In this document: positions 39,401-48,628 of the stretch, in pieces | Layout of the letters: the number at the start of each line of letters is the position of its first letter | Position numbering within the stretch: position 1 is the stretch's first letter | DNA from: Sipunculus nudus | Taxonomy: Eukaryota > Annelida > Sipuncula > Golfingiida > Sipunculidae | Assembly (NCBI GenBank): GCA_026874595.1 | Contig: CM049307.1 | Coordinates: forward strand, 9,263,579 to 9,327,578 | Length of the DNA: 64,000 nucleotides | Direction of reading: 5' to 3' | Position numbers and translations under genes: made by a program | Notes under the pieces: generated by a model | Seen by the model: only the letters and a program-made list of their open reading frames with translations | Told to the model about the DNA's origin: nothing | Databases searched by the model: none

Positions 39401-40549
39401 ATAACTTATGTAGATTATAAATCATAAATAAATAAATTAACATATAAATTAAATAAGAGGGGGAGGGGTCTTGGGAACCTGAACAGGGGTGTGGGGGCGG
39501 AGCCCCAACCTTAAGCTTAATTCTTCTGTTCAAATAGTGAATGGTTCCCCATATTCACGATAGATGGCACTTCAATCGCAGATATAAATGAACAAAAATA
39601 GCCCCTGCTGGTATCTCGTCTTCATGGCTCACTTAGTAGCGTGTGGGGCTCGTAGTCTAGAGATCGAAGGTTCGATTCCCAATTCAGGTGACTTCTGATG
39701 TTTAGTAGTTGTTTGTGTTAGAATAGTTGATATGAGTGTAGGGACATCTACAGGGGAAAGTAGGAGTTAATATATGCTGTGTCTAAAACCCGGACGCCGG
39801 ACGCCATTTTACAAAAATTGACATATTTTATTAACTACTCATAAAATACCTATAAAATTTCACATTACCATTGTCCGTTTATAGATCTTTGAAGTTTGAT
39901 CCTACTGAATAACGTGAATAAATATGGACTAATTATAATTTTATTAACTGTCATTCATCTCGGACGTGAGTCGGACATCGGCCGGACGTCAACTGAAATG
40001 CAAGTATGTTGCAGTTATGGTGAAATTTATCTGTGCAAAAAGTACTCAGATGTACAGTTTTGGAATAAAAACTCAAGCTCAGCCAATCCTAGGCTTAAAT
40101 TCTCTCCATTGATTTTGTTATCACAGCCGTTAAAATAGGGAATGAGACAAGTTTTATTTATATTTTAATGTTCCTCAATAGATGCGTAGGCTGCATTCTA
40201 TAGTGGCTCCCCATCATTAAGGAAGAATCTCTCGGGCAGGTCAAATATACTGCACTTTAAATCATGTTAATTACTTTCCCAAATCATTAATAGTGGTAAG
40301 GAGTTACTAAGGTTGAACCGAGAGGCGAGACATGAGATCCGGGGAGGGGGGGTGCCTGGGAGGGTGTGGCTTCACTCAGTTAAATAACTTTATTTGCAAG
40401 ATGGGTTAAACGTCATCCATAGGGTCAAAACTAACTTTAGCTCATAAAATAACAAACAGGCTCTACCATATATAAACAAACATCATAATTATCGTTGCAA
40501 TAACAGTTTTACGCACGTCTTCCGGCGCGCTGCTCATGTAAGTCGCCAT
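19534..40549 (-). CDS. Ankyrin-repeat DHHC palmitoyltransferase (ZDHHC13/17/AKR1-like), ten-exon model
   Basis: This gene model transfers palmitate to cysteines of membrane-associated proteins, probably at the Golgi or endomembranes; the function is inferred from the family. The exon ends join in phase to 618 residues, close to the ~620-630 usual for vertebrate ZDHHC13/17. Residues 68-269 form about six ankyrin-like units with TPLH/SPLH/SLHLA cores. Membrane segments lie near 277-297, 309-326, 335-358, 387-408, 485-508 and 534-553, and DPG is at 410-412. The zinc-finger DHHC domain starts at C443/C446, continues through H456-C457, C460 and C463 to D468-H469-H470-C471, and ends with C477. The usual PW after DHHC is LF here, and the NHRxF asparagine is threonine (HTHRLF). 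The C-tail is acidic (residues about 596-600). Intron 1 is about 7 kb and the last intron 8.4 kb; both are full of repeats. Exon 1 is the least certain part. I cannot decide between ZDHHC13 and ZDHHC17 orthology. Confidence 0.88.
20830..21550 (+). mobile_element. HINE-like fragment related to family 3
   Basis: It shares the TGACCTTTGACCT and CCTGTGACCTTGA-type units with 10495-11530. It ends in an eroded A-type terminus, CTCACAGTCAGCTGAGCTAC. It sits upstream of the acceptor of the catalytic exon, in the last intron. Confidence 0.55.
21622..25066 (+). mobile_element. Left arm of the 3.44-kb inverted repeat: HINE-like element in B-to-A orientation
   Basis: The B terminus at 21622 holds the palindrome TGACCCATGGGTCA and GCTCAGCTGA. 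The A terminus is the hairpin AGCTCAGATGACT / AGTCAGCTGAGCT at 25034-25062, next to a GGACAGAC microsatellite at 24948-25018. The body has two tandem arrays: units of about 280 bp from 21.9 to 22.76 kb and units of about 335 bp from 22.98 to 24.93 kb. Each unit carries GGTGGCGCCACC or a variant. A hairpin based on TTTTGGCGGAT lies near 22930-22970. No protein-coding capacity was seen. The reverse complement lies at 55483-58919. Confidence 0.85.
25067..28410 (-). other. Intron between exons 9 and 10 (remainder)
   Basis: Apart from the short TIR element at 25589-26043 I see no feature here. Frames such as 27538-27804 have no recognised similarity. Confidence 0.5.
25589..26043. mobile_element. 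Short TIR element (MITE), about 455 bp
   Basis: The left end reads GCCCCTTTTCCATGCAGGCA and the right end is the inverse of GACCCCTTTTCCATGTGGGC. TAAG flanks both sides (25585-25588 and 26044-26047), compatible with a 4-bp (or 2-bp TA) target duplication. Internal sequence has no coding potential. The superfamily is undetermined. Confidence 0.75.
28411..28517 (-). CDS. Exon 9 of the ankyrin-DHHC gene (linker and first zinc ligands)
   Basis: 107 nt with two leading bases, ending in phase 0 at a consensus GAG|GTAAGTGG donor. It encodes residues 413-447, ending CLQCE, whose two cysteines (C443, C446) are the first zinc ligands of the DHHC cysteine-rich domain. Both candidate terminal exons, 20049-19534 and 2561-1926, start in phase 0 and can follow it, so the zinc finger can be completed in two ways. 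Confidence 0.87.
28824..28942 (-). CDS. Exon 8 of the ankyrin-DHHC gene (TM4 and DPG motif)
   Basis: The exon runs from a TAGAACAG acceptor to a GTGAGA donor; 119 nt with one base on each side. It encodes residues 373-411, with a membrane segment (MFAVLSIILTPVGYYTYIVL) and the start of DPG. DPG, just after the membrane segment and before the cysteine-rich domain, is a conserved feature of DHHC enzymes. Confidence 0.88.
29375..29494 (-). CDS. Exon 7 of the ankyrin-DHHC gene (TM3)
   Basis: It lies between a TTCTTCACAG acceptor and a GTAAG donor; 120 nt. It encodes residues 333-371 with one strongly hydrophobic segment, NPFFAGFFAAGLLFSTVSYF, followed by CILEDIPCAYCW. Two trailing bases join the leading T of exon 8 to give asparagine 372. 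Confidence 0.85.
29968..30204 (-). CDS. Exon 6 of the ankyrin-DHHC gene (end of ankyrin domain, TM1-TM2)
   Basis: The exon lies between a TAATTTCAG acceptor and a GTAAGTGAGG donor; 237 nt, with one leading and two trailing bases. It encodes residues 254-331: the amphipathic linker after the ankyrin domain, then two hydrophobic segments (PVIVWYWLLFMATIW and WVTLVGMVSFGVVGM). In this family the ankyrin domain is cytosolic and precedes the first membrane helix, which matches the order seen here. Confidence 0.9.
30608..30786 (-). CDS. Exon 5 of the ankyrin-DHHC gene (ankyrin repeats 5-6)
   Basis: It encodes residues 194-252 with cores NNSLHLAAKFGN and GYTPLDLAKQGK, and ends at a GTGAGT donor with two trailing bases. 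The acceptor was chosen as TTTTTAAG at 30787-30788 because it continues the phase-0 end of exon 4 and yields RSDLHQTDMYGN, a normal inter-repeat turn. A CAG six bases further in would be out of phase. Confidence 0.87.
31063..32300 (+). mobile_element. Family-1 HINE-like element, right part lost
   Basis: The B terminus AACAAGGGACCCATGGGTCA with GCTCAGCTGA is at 31063. The body is the inverse of about 46.9-48.63 kb. It includes a poly-G run (about 31770-31793) that corresponds to the poly-C at about 47870 on the opposite strand. It fades out before exon 4 at 32376 without an A terminus. It lies in the intron between exons 4 and 5. Confidence 0.7.
32376..32508 (-). CDS. Exon 4 of the ankyrin-DHHC gene (ankyrin repeats 3-4)
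   Basis: The acceptor is TTGTTACAG and the donor GAG|GTGAGT; 133 nt with one leading base, ending in phase 0. It encodes residues 150-193: the end of the third repeat (GMHYLVELHSV) and the fourth repeat with core HTPLHIVCARGH and helix MEALPYLLKKE. The phase-0 end requires the following exon to begin at 30786, not at the stronger-looking CAG at 30780-30782. Confidence 0.9.
32756..33002 (-). CDS. Exon 3 of the ankyrin-DHHC gene (ankyrin repeats 1-3)
   Basis: The exon runs from a TTTTCTAG acceptor to a GTAAGTAT donor and is 247 nt, with two leading and two trailing bases. It encodes residues 68-148, including the ankyrin cores VSPLHRAALRG, ETPLHFACKRG and KTAMHHAAEGG separated by the usual 33 residues. 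The repeats contain the GAD and HGADI turn signatures. This is the clearest ankyrin exon of the window. Confidence 0.93.
33354..33519 (-). CDS. Exon 2 of the ankyrin-DHHC gene (Pro/Tyr-rich N-terminal region)
   Basis: The exon is bounded by a TTTTTACAG acceptor and a GTTAGT donor, and runs from phase 0 to one trailing base. It encodes about residues 12-66: a proline- and tyrosine-rich cytosolic segment (PPYPK, YPSYQP), then a helical ALDTLPAETIVQLLQKNP stretch that leads into the first ankyrin repeat. A second CAG directly after the acceptor allows NAGNAG-type use with loss of one glutamine. The trailing G plus GG of the next exon gives the joining glycine. Confidence 0.75.
33960..35545 (-). 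mobile_element. Decayed family-2 element in intron 1 of the ankyrin-DHHC gene
   Basis: The right end is the inverse of the family-2 A terminus (TAGCGATCATGTGAGCTTAT when read on the minus strand). Inside are inverse matches to the 43.6-46.4 kb copy, including the GGTTAACATACAGACGATGC region and several GGTGGCACCACC units with TTGTGTATGAGA. The B end was not found. Confidence 0.6.
35546..36949. other. Intron-1 DNA with simple repeats
   Basis: It contains a (CT)n tract at about 36351-36364 and a long (TA)n microsatellite at about 36369-36443, plus a poly-C run near 36857-36867. No coding exon is recognised. Confidence 0.6.
36369..36443. repeat. (TA)n microsatellite
   Basis: An almost uninterrupted AT dinucleotide tract of about 60 bp, followed by a shorter one. 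The Tyr/Ile frames through it are artefacts. Confidence 0.97.
36950..37370. mobile_element. hAT-like MITE, 421 bp, with an 8-bp target-site duplication
   Basis: CTTGTAAT is present directly on both sides (36942-36949 and 37371-37378). The ends are imperfect inverted repeats: TAGGGCTGAAAGGAGTAC on the left and, read inward from the right, TAGGGATGATAAGGGTAC. An 8-bp duplication and a TAGGG start are typical of hAT non-autonomous elements. The body has palindromic AAGTACTCGAGT motifs and no coding sequence. Confidence 0.88.
37676..37708. repeat. Perfect 15-bp hairpin CCTTATTTCCACTCC / GGAGTGGAAATAAGG
   Basis: Two perfectly complementary 15-nt arms with a 3-nt loop, followed by a poly-G run (about 37730-37752) and a further TATTTCCACTCC copy at about 37783. 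An inverse relative lies at 39110-39150. Confidence 0.9.
37676..39152. mobile_element. Possible foldback element bounded by GGAGTGGAAATAAGG-type inverted ends
   Basis: Sequence at about 37690-37735 (GAGTGGAAATAAGGAATGCT) is the inverse of 39110-39150 (AAGCATCCCTTATTTCCACT). The 1.4 kb between them has no recognised gene. A small hairpin, CACGACTC / GAGTCGTG, lies at about 38731-38766. The boundaries are uncertain and no target duplication was found. Confidence 0.4.
39618..39695 (+). other. tRNA-derived (SINE-like) fragment
   Basis: An A-box-like TGGCTCACTTAG (39625-39636) and a B-box GGTTCGATTCC (39669-39679) lie at tRNA-like spacing. The acceptor and T-arm stems do not pair, so this is not a working tRNA gene. 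More likely it is the promoter head of a SINE or a tRNA pseudogene. Confidence 0.55.
40517..40549 (-). CDS. Candidate first coding exon of the ankyrin-DHHC gene
   Basis: An ATG in good context (AAAATGGCG) opens 11 codons reading MATYMSSAPED, followed by a GTGCGT donor. The exon ends in phase 0, which matches the phase-0 start of the next exon at 33519. The local rise in GC/CpG and a CCAAT box 48 bp upstream on the same strand support a promoter-proximal exon. The donor is not the strongest form, and a second GT four bases downstream (GTAAAA) would not keep phase. The choice rests on phase and context only, with no homology to confirm it. Confidence 0.5.
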
Positions 40550-40890
40550 TTTGAAGCCCCGGAGAGTTCCTATGGAGATGTAGTACGACCCAGTTCATTG
40601 GACTGCTGTGTGAATATTGACTAATCAGGTTTCGGTTTACAACATGGACTACCCTAAAGCATCGTAAAAGATACGAAGAGCCCGGGACAAGTTGATCGTG
40701 GAAGGTTTTAAGTTTGGTAAGAGACGCCACAGCAAATGACTGCTTATTCAAGTGAATTTTTGTTATACATCGGAATTTCTTTTTCAAATATTGTCAAAGT
40801 ATGTAATTGCAAAGAACTTGTTTTATTTTCGTAAAATGCTCAAAATCTTATAATATCGCCACCACACGTTCTCCACCAGGGGGCTCTGTT
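40550..40890 (-). promoter_or_regulatory. Candidate promoter of the ankyrin-DHHC gene with CCAAT box and CTCF-like site
   Basis: The region upstream of the candidate first exon is less AT-rich than its surroundings. It has a CCAAT box on the minus strand (ATTGG at 40597-40601) and CCACCAGGGGGCTC at 40873-40886, which closely matches the CTCF core. An AAAATGGCG start context resembles the YY1-type promoters that overlap translation starts. This is a motif-based proposal only. Confidence 0.45.
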
Positions 40891-41054
40891 ATACTTCTTG
40901 GACCCTCACGACTCTCACTCTCAAAACGTCCAGGACAAACCAGGTAAAAAGACTGATCTTCGAACTGATTGGCTTAAACTCATTTTGTTTAACAATACAG
41001 TGAAAATAATCAAGTCATCATTGAGAAGATCGATTAAGAAGCTGCAGTTATAAT

Positions 41055-41112
41055 AAATATAGCCCGATTTAATCGGACTCAATATTATTAGGCCCTACCA
41101 TATATTGAGTCG
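41055..41112. repeat. Foldback sequence with GACTCAATAT palindromes
   Basis: It contains CCCGATTTAATCGG and the inverted pair GACTCAATAT / ATATTGAGTC. An inverted relative lies at about 48893-48950, where ATTTAATCGG is replaced by ATTAAATCAG. Confidence 0.7.
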
Positions 41113-41119
41113 GTAACAG

Positions 41120-41240
41120 AAACTCTCAGCCCCAGAGACACTCAGCCTGGAGACACTCGGCCCAAGCGACTCTCGGCCCCAGAGACACTTGGCCCAAGAG
41201 ACACTCGGCCCCAAAGACAGTCGGCCCCTAAGCAAGGGGA
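41120..41240. repeat. GAGACACTCGGCCCCA tandem repeat, left copy
   Basis: Six to eight degenerate units of about 16 bp (GAGACACTCGGCCCCA). The same repeat appears inverted at 43088-43195. Confidence 0.85.
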
Positions 41241-43087
41241 CCTAGCGACACTCAACCCCGAGGCCAATCACAGAGAAGCTTGGCCCACTGATCTGATTTA
41301 ATCCCCAGGAAACCCCTTGTTAACACAATTGTTCCCACAGTTATACTGAGTCGTCCTTAACTGTACTGTGGAAGTCCATTCGATTAACTGATGCTTTTGG
41401 TATATTAGGGAATTTATTCGTATTTCTACAGAAAACTGAGCATTTCAAGGGTTTTCTTGGTGTTTTTTTTCTTAATTTTTATATAACAAAATTTCTTTTG
41501 TATAAAAATATCTTTAGAATCATAGAATACTGCCATAAGTGCACTTTACCGTTTCCTTTTTTAACAGTCCAGGTAAGGGAATAATATGAACCTTTTTCTA
41601 GACACTGTTACACGAAGTAAAATTTCACTTGCACATTTAAGAAATTGTTTTCACTTTATCTGAATGTATGATTTCGATAAAATATCAATTAATAGCCTTT
41701 GATAAAATCAAAACATAAATTATAGTTATAAAGCAAACCAAAAATGTGTAAAAAAGAACATATTTGCTTCTTTTTAATTAACTTTTGAAAAAAATAATGT
41801 CTTTATTCTATTTTGCTTCAAGAGGGGCGCATTTGCAGGGATTTACGGGACTAAGTACTTCTGTAAAATGTAAGCGTCATAATGAGAAGTAAAAGGCACC
41901 CATTTTATGTATTTTCTGTTGATGAAACTCAGCTTAAACTGATATATACATGACATATACGCCTCAATATAAACCTTGAGTTTATTTTACACTATTTAAT
42001 CTTTTATTAAATCAACAGAAATACATACCCTCTGATAGTTACCCTTACAGTTAATAACCTTAATGATAAAATAAACCAAACTACTAATATAAAAGTAACA
42101 TGTATACATCTATACATATTTAATTTAAACTTAGACATATAGGCCTATACAACAAACAACGCCACTTTACATGCAGTTCATAAATACCAAGAGTAAACAA
42201 ATATCATATGGTATAGTAACTTAATATATAGGTAAAAGGTGAGGGCGATTCTAGATTAGAGAGGGAAACATTTATAGGAGAGGGAGAATTTTACAGTAAA
42301 GAGAGAGAGGGAGAGAGAGAAAGAGAGAGAGAGACTCGGTTAAACAAGTGATTGAGGAAACAAACAGACGTTGAAGTATTTAAATGTTATAGGGAGGGAA
42401 AAAAACGATGAGATTAAATGATATCAGTTGTGATGGGTTACTGATTGCATGTTATATGTTCAATAAATGATTAAGTTGAACATTTATCTTTTTCAGTATA
42501 GCTATACAACTGATTTAATATTATTTAATTATGTTGAATTCATACTTATATGTAGTTCTATGAAAAGGATTAATATAGGGCGAAGTCTTGTTTTCTTAAC
42601 CTCATTACTTTTCTGCAATAAAAATATTTTTTTAACCAATATTATATATATAATATAGATATATATATTTAATATATAAATTTATATGTATTTATATATG
42701 TATATATATATGTACACATATATATATATATATATATATACAAGTATGTATATATAATTGTATAAAATATGATATATCATTATTTGGACTATCATAGAAT
42801 AATCTTTTTGATTGTTTCAGAATTATGCATGGTTTCACTTGGTTTGGCTATCTGTATGTATATGTATTTATATATATGTGTATGTGTATATATTTGTAAA
42901 GTTTGTGTGTGCCTTATTGTTTTATTCATAGAAAATTCAGCTCTGGGTTTCTTTGTTGCATTGAGTACCGGTATTTGTAGATGACCAAGGTACTACTCCA
43001 TGCATGCCGAGTGGATTTAGCCAGATAACTACGGGAACAATTGTGTAAAAGAATCTAACCTGTGGCCTGTAGGCCTAGTGTTGCTAG
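41241..43087. other. Interior between the two GGCCGAG repeats
   Basis: AT-rich DNA with a (GA)n tract at about 42299-42334 and (TA)n tracts at 42640-42760. No gene is recognised. With the inverted flanking repeats it may be one foldback element of about 2.1 kb. Confidence 0.45.
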
Positions 43088-43195
43088 TTCCCCTTGCTTA
43101 GGGGCCGACTGTCTCTGGGGCCGAGTGTCTCTGGAGCCGAAAGTTGCTTTGGCCGAATGTCTCCAGGCCAAGTGTCTCTGGGGCTGAGAGTTCTT
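43088..43195. repeat. GGGGCCGAGTGTCTCT tandem repeat, right (inverted) copy
   Basis: The inverse of the repeat at 41120-41240, including the flanking CCTTGCTTAGGGGCCGACTG, which corresponds to the inverse of CCCCTAAGCAAGG near 41226. Confidence 0.85.
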
Positions 43196-43386
43196 GTATT
43201 CATGTTGAGTGTGATTGCCATACAGTGAGTTTCTACAGTATAAAACATGCAACAGATCCGTTGCATCTTCTTTGACTGCCTATTTATTGCCAAACAACAA
43301 GATGCAGGATTACACCATTCTATCACCAATAAGTATGTGTTTCATGGTTTCGATAGGAAGTAAAATTAAACTTGGATCATCATTTT

Positions 43387-46300
43387 TTAGCTCAGCTGAC
43401 TATAAGTCATCTGAGCTATAGTCATGGTCCATTGTCCGTCGTCCATCCGTCTGTCTGTCCGTCCGTCCGTAGATGTGGCATGTTTTGAAACCGTAAGATC
43501 TAGGAATCCAAAATTTGGTTTAATGTTAGATGTCCCCAAGATGTCCTACCAAGCCAAAAACTGGGTCTTTGCTACTTCGTTCCTTTGAGAAATTAAGGAA
43601 AACCTCAATTTTTAGCGAACCTGTGAGCTTATGCGATGGTGTGGCGTCGTCCGGCGTCTGGCCGTCTGTCGTCTGTCATCTGTACGTTAACCCATACTAT
43701 CTTGAAAACGGCAAGAGGTAGCATCACAAAATTTTATGCAAAAAATTAGTCATCTAAAAAACTATATCGAATTTTGCTTATTTTTTGGCTAACTGCATTT
43801 TCTTAGATTTTATAGGGAAAAAGCTAAAAAAGCTTTAAAAATCTTCTTCTCCGAAATTGTTCAGCCAAATTATCCAATATTTCACAGAAATGATCCCTGG
43901 AACAATCTTTCTCAAGTTTGTTAGAATGGTTTAAGTTCGGTGATTTTTGGCCGAGTTACAGGAAGTTGAACTTAGTCATCTGTCCAAAAAAGCATACTAA
44001 AATTTAAATCTCAGAAACAGCTGGAGCTATCATCACCAAATTTTATGCCAATGTTGTTTACATGAGACATATCTGAAATTTAGGTATTGGTGGCACCACC
44101 TGCATCAGCTTTTTTTGTACGGGGGTCATCAGTGCCTGTATCACACTGAGGGCTACAAAACTTCTTCTCTGAAACCATATGGCCAAATAGTTTAATATCG
44201 CACAGAAATGATTCTAGGGTGGTGCTTTCTGAAGTTTGTTCAAATGGTCTCAGTTCAGTGACTTTTGGCTGAGTTATGGGAAGTTAAATTTAGTCATATG
44301 CTGTAACAGCCTATTTTAGCTCAGTGGCTACAAAGATCTTCTCCTCAAAAACCACTGGGCCAAATTCTTAAATCTCACACATTAATTATCCTTGGATGTT
44401 GATAATTCAAGTTTGTTCAAATGTTTTTGGTTCAGTGATTTTTTGGCTGAGTTATGGGAAGCTTAACCTAGCCATTTTGCTGTATTTTCCCCATATGAGT
44501 TATAAACCTGTAAAACGTTTTTTGACTGATGCTACTGAGGCCAGTTTGTTTAATATTTTACAAGAATAATCCCCTGAAAAATTCTTATAATAATTGTCTT
44601 TTATGGTTCCAAAGAATTAATTTTGGCTGAATTATAAAGATTGAATTGAGTCATTTTACCATATATGTTAGCTGTGTGAAGCAGATACATCTTGACTGGC
44701 ACCAGTTTATCAGCATTTATTACATCATGCCTCCAGACATTTAGATTTCAGGTTATCTATGGTTAATATTGAAAAGAATGTTTTTTAAAAGCTTTTAAAA
44801 AATGTAGATTTATGATTTTTAGATATTCCTCATGCCAGGCAATGTTTACAATCACAGGCATACAGCTGTCTATGGGTATATAAAGAAGGCTGTACATGGA
44901 TTATAAATAATTGGTATCCATAGTCAAATTAATTCAAGATTTTGCCATCAGTGAGATGTATCTGTATTACAATTTTGCATTTAATTTGCATCTGTAATAA
45001 TTTTGGGGAACCTGTGAGCTAATGCGATGGTGTGGCAGCATTTGTCTTCTGTACGATAACCTATATTATTTTGAAAATGATTGGAGCTAGCTAATGAAAT
45101 TTAATGCAAAAAATTAGCCATCTCAAAAACTCTGCATTTTCTTAAATTTTATAGAGAAAAAGCTAAAAAAAACTTTAAAACCTTCTCCCTCAATTTTGTT
45201 CCAATGGTTCATGTTTGGTGAATTTTTGCTGAGTTACAGGAAGTTGAACTTCGTCATCTGTCCAAAAAAGCATACTAAAATGACAGTCTCAGAAACGGCC
45301 GGAGCTATCATCACCAAATTTTTTGCCAGTGTTGGTCACTTGAGTCATATATGAAATTCAGGTATTGGTGGCGCCACCTGCATTAATCTTTTTTTGTACG
45401 GGGGTCATTGGTCATCTTTTATTATTCTAGATATTTTGATAAAAAGTTTATGAATATGAATAATAAAAAATTTTTAGCCAAAGTCTTTCAGTATGTGTTA
45501 ACAGATATACCAACAGGCCAAGATTGAATCCGTATTGTTAAATAGGTTGAGAAACTGCCAACTCTTTCAGATTTGGCAACAGATCAAGAGTTCATTCAGT
45601 GCAGCCAGATATAGGTCAAGAGTTCATTCAGTGCAGCCAAGCACAAGGCATGTGATCACCTCATGGGTGACATGTGAACACCTCATGGGCACCATGTGAT
45701 CACTTCATGGGTGTCAAGCCCCTCAAGGCAGGGCCCCTGCATGAGTTTATGCAATGGTGTGGCTACTATTTCAGATTTGGCAACAGGCTAGAGGTCAGTC
45801 TGGATCTATTTATAGCTTTGGCAGACTGCCAACTGTATCAGATTAGGCAACAGGTCAAGAGTTCACTCAGTGCAGCCAGGTATGGTCAGGAGTTTACTCA
45901 GTGCAGTAGCTGCATTCTATTTATAGCTTTGGCAGACTGCCAACTGTGTCAGATTATGCAACAGGTCAAGAGTTCTCTCAGTGCAGCCAGGTACAGGTCA
46001 AAAGTTCACCCAGTCTAGCCAGGTGCAGGTCATGAGTTCACTCAGTGCAGTAGCCTGAGCAAGCAATTTGTCACAGTTCACTCGGGGCAACAGCCTTTCT
46101 CACCTAAGCCTGTTCAGCCCCATGCATCAGACTCAAGGTAAGTTTGATGTATTGGCCTAATATTTTGACCTGTCTATGTGTCTTTGATGGCTTTCTCGCT
46201 CACAAGATAGGTGTCGCCACCTACAATGACTTTTGCACAGTGTGTGTCCCTGCGTTTTTCTCAGGAGGGGTTTGATATATCAGTCTGAAATTGGGCATAT

Positions 46301-48628
46301 GTCTATATCTCCGATAGCTTCGTTATATACAAGACTGGTGGTGCCAGCTACAATCTTTTTAGTGTTGTGTGCACCCATGCCAGAATTTCAGCAGTGATGT
46401 TTGTGTAATTGTTTCTTATTCAAAATGTTTAGTACTTGCATTGATTATATACATGAAAAGTAATGGTCCAGCATTGAAGCATTATACCTGGTGTTTTTCC
46501 CAATGCACAGGTTGGCATTAGGCCTGTAGGCCTTGTTTATTAAAAACCTATTTTCACACTTCAGGACTGCCTAATATCAAAACCACTCAATTGTGTTTCC
46601 TCATATTTACCATAAATATTGCTCTATATAGTTCCTATATACATGCCAGAAATTAGGTCTGTATTGTATAATAAAAAAAAGTTATAGACTCAAACATAAT
46701 GCATTTTGTAAAAAATCAGGAAAGATATTTGATCACTTAACACAAAACATGTTAAAGCTAAGGACTTTTTTTCCAGTAATATAACTTTAATTAGTCAAAA
46801 TTAAATTCTATACCCAAAATTAGATCAAAATCTTTTAAATTTTTAAAAATATTAGCAAAAATAAAAAATTGGTACCTTAAATTTTGCCCAACTTTGACCA
46901 TGGCACATTTTTTTCTTGTAAGTACAGTTGATTTAATTTTTACATATCGATTTAATCTGATGAATTTTGAAATTTGATAGTATAAGCCTAAAAAATAGTC
47001 TAGCTTTTGGAGTTTTTTAGAGGCCTTGATGTATTTGTATGTTCTAGCATCATGACCCCACTTTTGTTTACTACAACTTTGCCTGGTAATCCAAAAATTG
47101 GCACAATGTTATATGTCCCTAAGATCTCCTTCCAAGCAAAAAAACTGGGCCTCTGTGACTTTTTTCTTTCAGAAATTAAGGAAAACCTCAGTTTTTTTTA
47201 ATAAAATCATTTTTACACTTCAGGAATGCCTAATATCAAAACCACTGATCTGAATTTGATCATAGTAAATATGCATATTCTTCCATACATTTCCTATGTT
47301 CATTCCAAAAATTAGGTCAGTATTGCATAATTTGTTAAACTTATGGGCCCAAACATAATGCAACTTGAAAAAAAATTAGGAAATATATTTACTCACTCAA
47401 AATAATAATTCTTGAAGCTAGAGACTTTTTTTAAGGGATATAACTTCATCTAATCAAGATTGAATTTTACACCGAAAATTAGATCTGAAATTTGCAATTT
47501 TTTCAAGTTATTAGCATAAATATAATATCATTACCTTAATTTTGCCCAACCTGGCCATTTGGCACATTTTTTTCCAGTATGTACTGTGGATTTTATTTTC
47601 ACAGCATGTACACAAAAGGATTTAATCTGTTAAAATCTTAAATTTTAAAATAAAAGCTACAAAATTAGGCTAGTTATTGATTTTTTGTGGAGGCTCTTGT
47701 TGTATTTCCTTACATTGTCAAGCAGCCCATGTAGGGGTCACTGTAGGTCATTCAGTATAGCTCTCTGTGCCCAGGGTGTTGTTATGTAATCCCATCACTC
47801 CTGCAAGCCCTCTCTCTTTGTTGAGCTAATTCAGGCTGTCTGCAGTTAATACCACAGGGAGTCTCTCCCCCCCCCCCAACCACACCCAGTTCTGTTGACA
47901 GACCTGTACTATAAACAAGATGAATCTTATAATTTCCCATTTTTCAGCAACCAGCAGTAACAACAGAGACTCCTCCCCCACCAACCCCTTCAAAACACAG
48001 GACTCATAAACAAGATAAATCTTATAATTTTAATGATAAATTAATTCTTTTTGTTGAAACTTGGACAATTTTAATGTTTTTAAGGATAAAAATGTTCAGA
48101 AATTGAATTCTAACATTCAAATGTGATAAAATATTATGATCTTACGTAAGTGCTAATTGACTAGATTTAAGATATTAATACTTTGTAGCATTGCTGTTTG
48201 TGTCTCATAAAGTTGGCCAGGCCTAGGTGTGAATAATACTATTAAACTTAGTTTTAAAATCAGAAATATTGGTCAAACTTTGTGGGAATAATTTGTAAAT
48301 CATATAGCCATATATTTAACTATTGAAAACTAAATTTCTTCACACCTTCTTCGTTTATGAAATGTAACTTTCATATAACACTTACCGTTGGCCCATTTTT
48401 CCCTTGGTGCATCATAAAATGGTTTCAGGTCACATGTTTATTACACAGTGCATATGTTTTAGCTTATGTCCATTATTCTATAATCTACAGGGTTTAATTT
48501 TAGCAGCTCTAATTTCTCTTTGCTTTTGAAATTCTAATATACATAAACCAAAAGAAATAAGAATATTTTGCATTTGCTAATATTTTCCAAAATTCAGCTG
48601 AGCGACGTGACCCATGGGTCCCTTGTTT
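43387..48628 (-). mobile_element. Family-1 HINE-like element in A-to-B orientation, interrupted by a family-2 element
   Basis: The A terminus is the hairpin AGCTCAGCTGACT / AGTCATCTGAGCT at 43389-43419, followed by a GTCC microsatellite (43434-43472). The B terminus TCAGCTGAGCGACGTGACCC with GGGTCCCTTGTT ends at 48628. The element is continuous with its relatives at 53.3-54.9 and 13.0-14.9 kb once the nested insertion 43612-46538 is removed. A poly-C run is at about 47867-47877. Non-coding. Confidence 0.82.
43612..46538 (-). mobile_element. Family-2 HINE-like element nested in the family-1 element
   Basis: It starts TTAGCGAACCTGTGAGCTTA and ends GGCCTGTAGGCCTTGTTT, with the palindrome AGGCCT / AGGCCT. 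The flanks, CCTCAATTTT on the left and ATTAAAAACCTATTTTCACA on the right, are contiguous in the uninterrupted relative at 53560-53595. This fixes both ends and shows insertion into a T run. The interior includes repeats of GGTCAAGAGTTCACTCAGTG (about 45.6-46.1 kb) and GGTGGCGCCACC units. Non-coding. Confidence 0.85.

Noticed and set aside
39618-39695. Functional tRNA gene
   Set aside because: A- and B-boxes are present but the acceptor and T stems do not pair.
40509-40787. 92-codon minus frame overlapping the candidate first exon
   Set aside because: It is in another frame than the ATGGCG start, has no similarity and would not splice in phase to exon 2.
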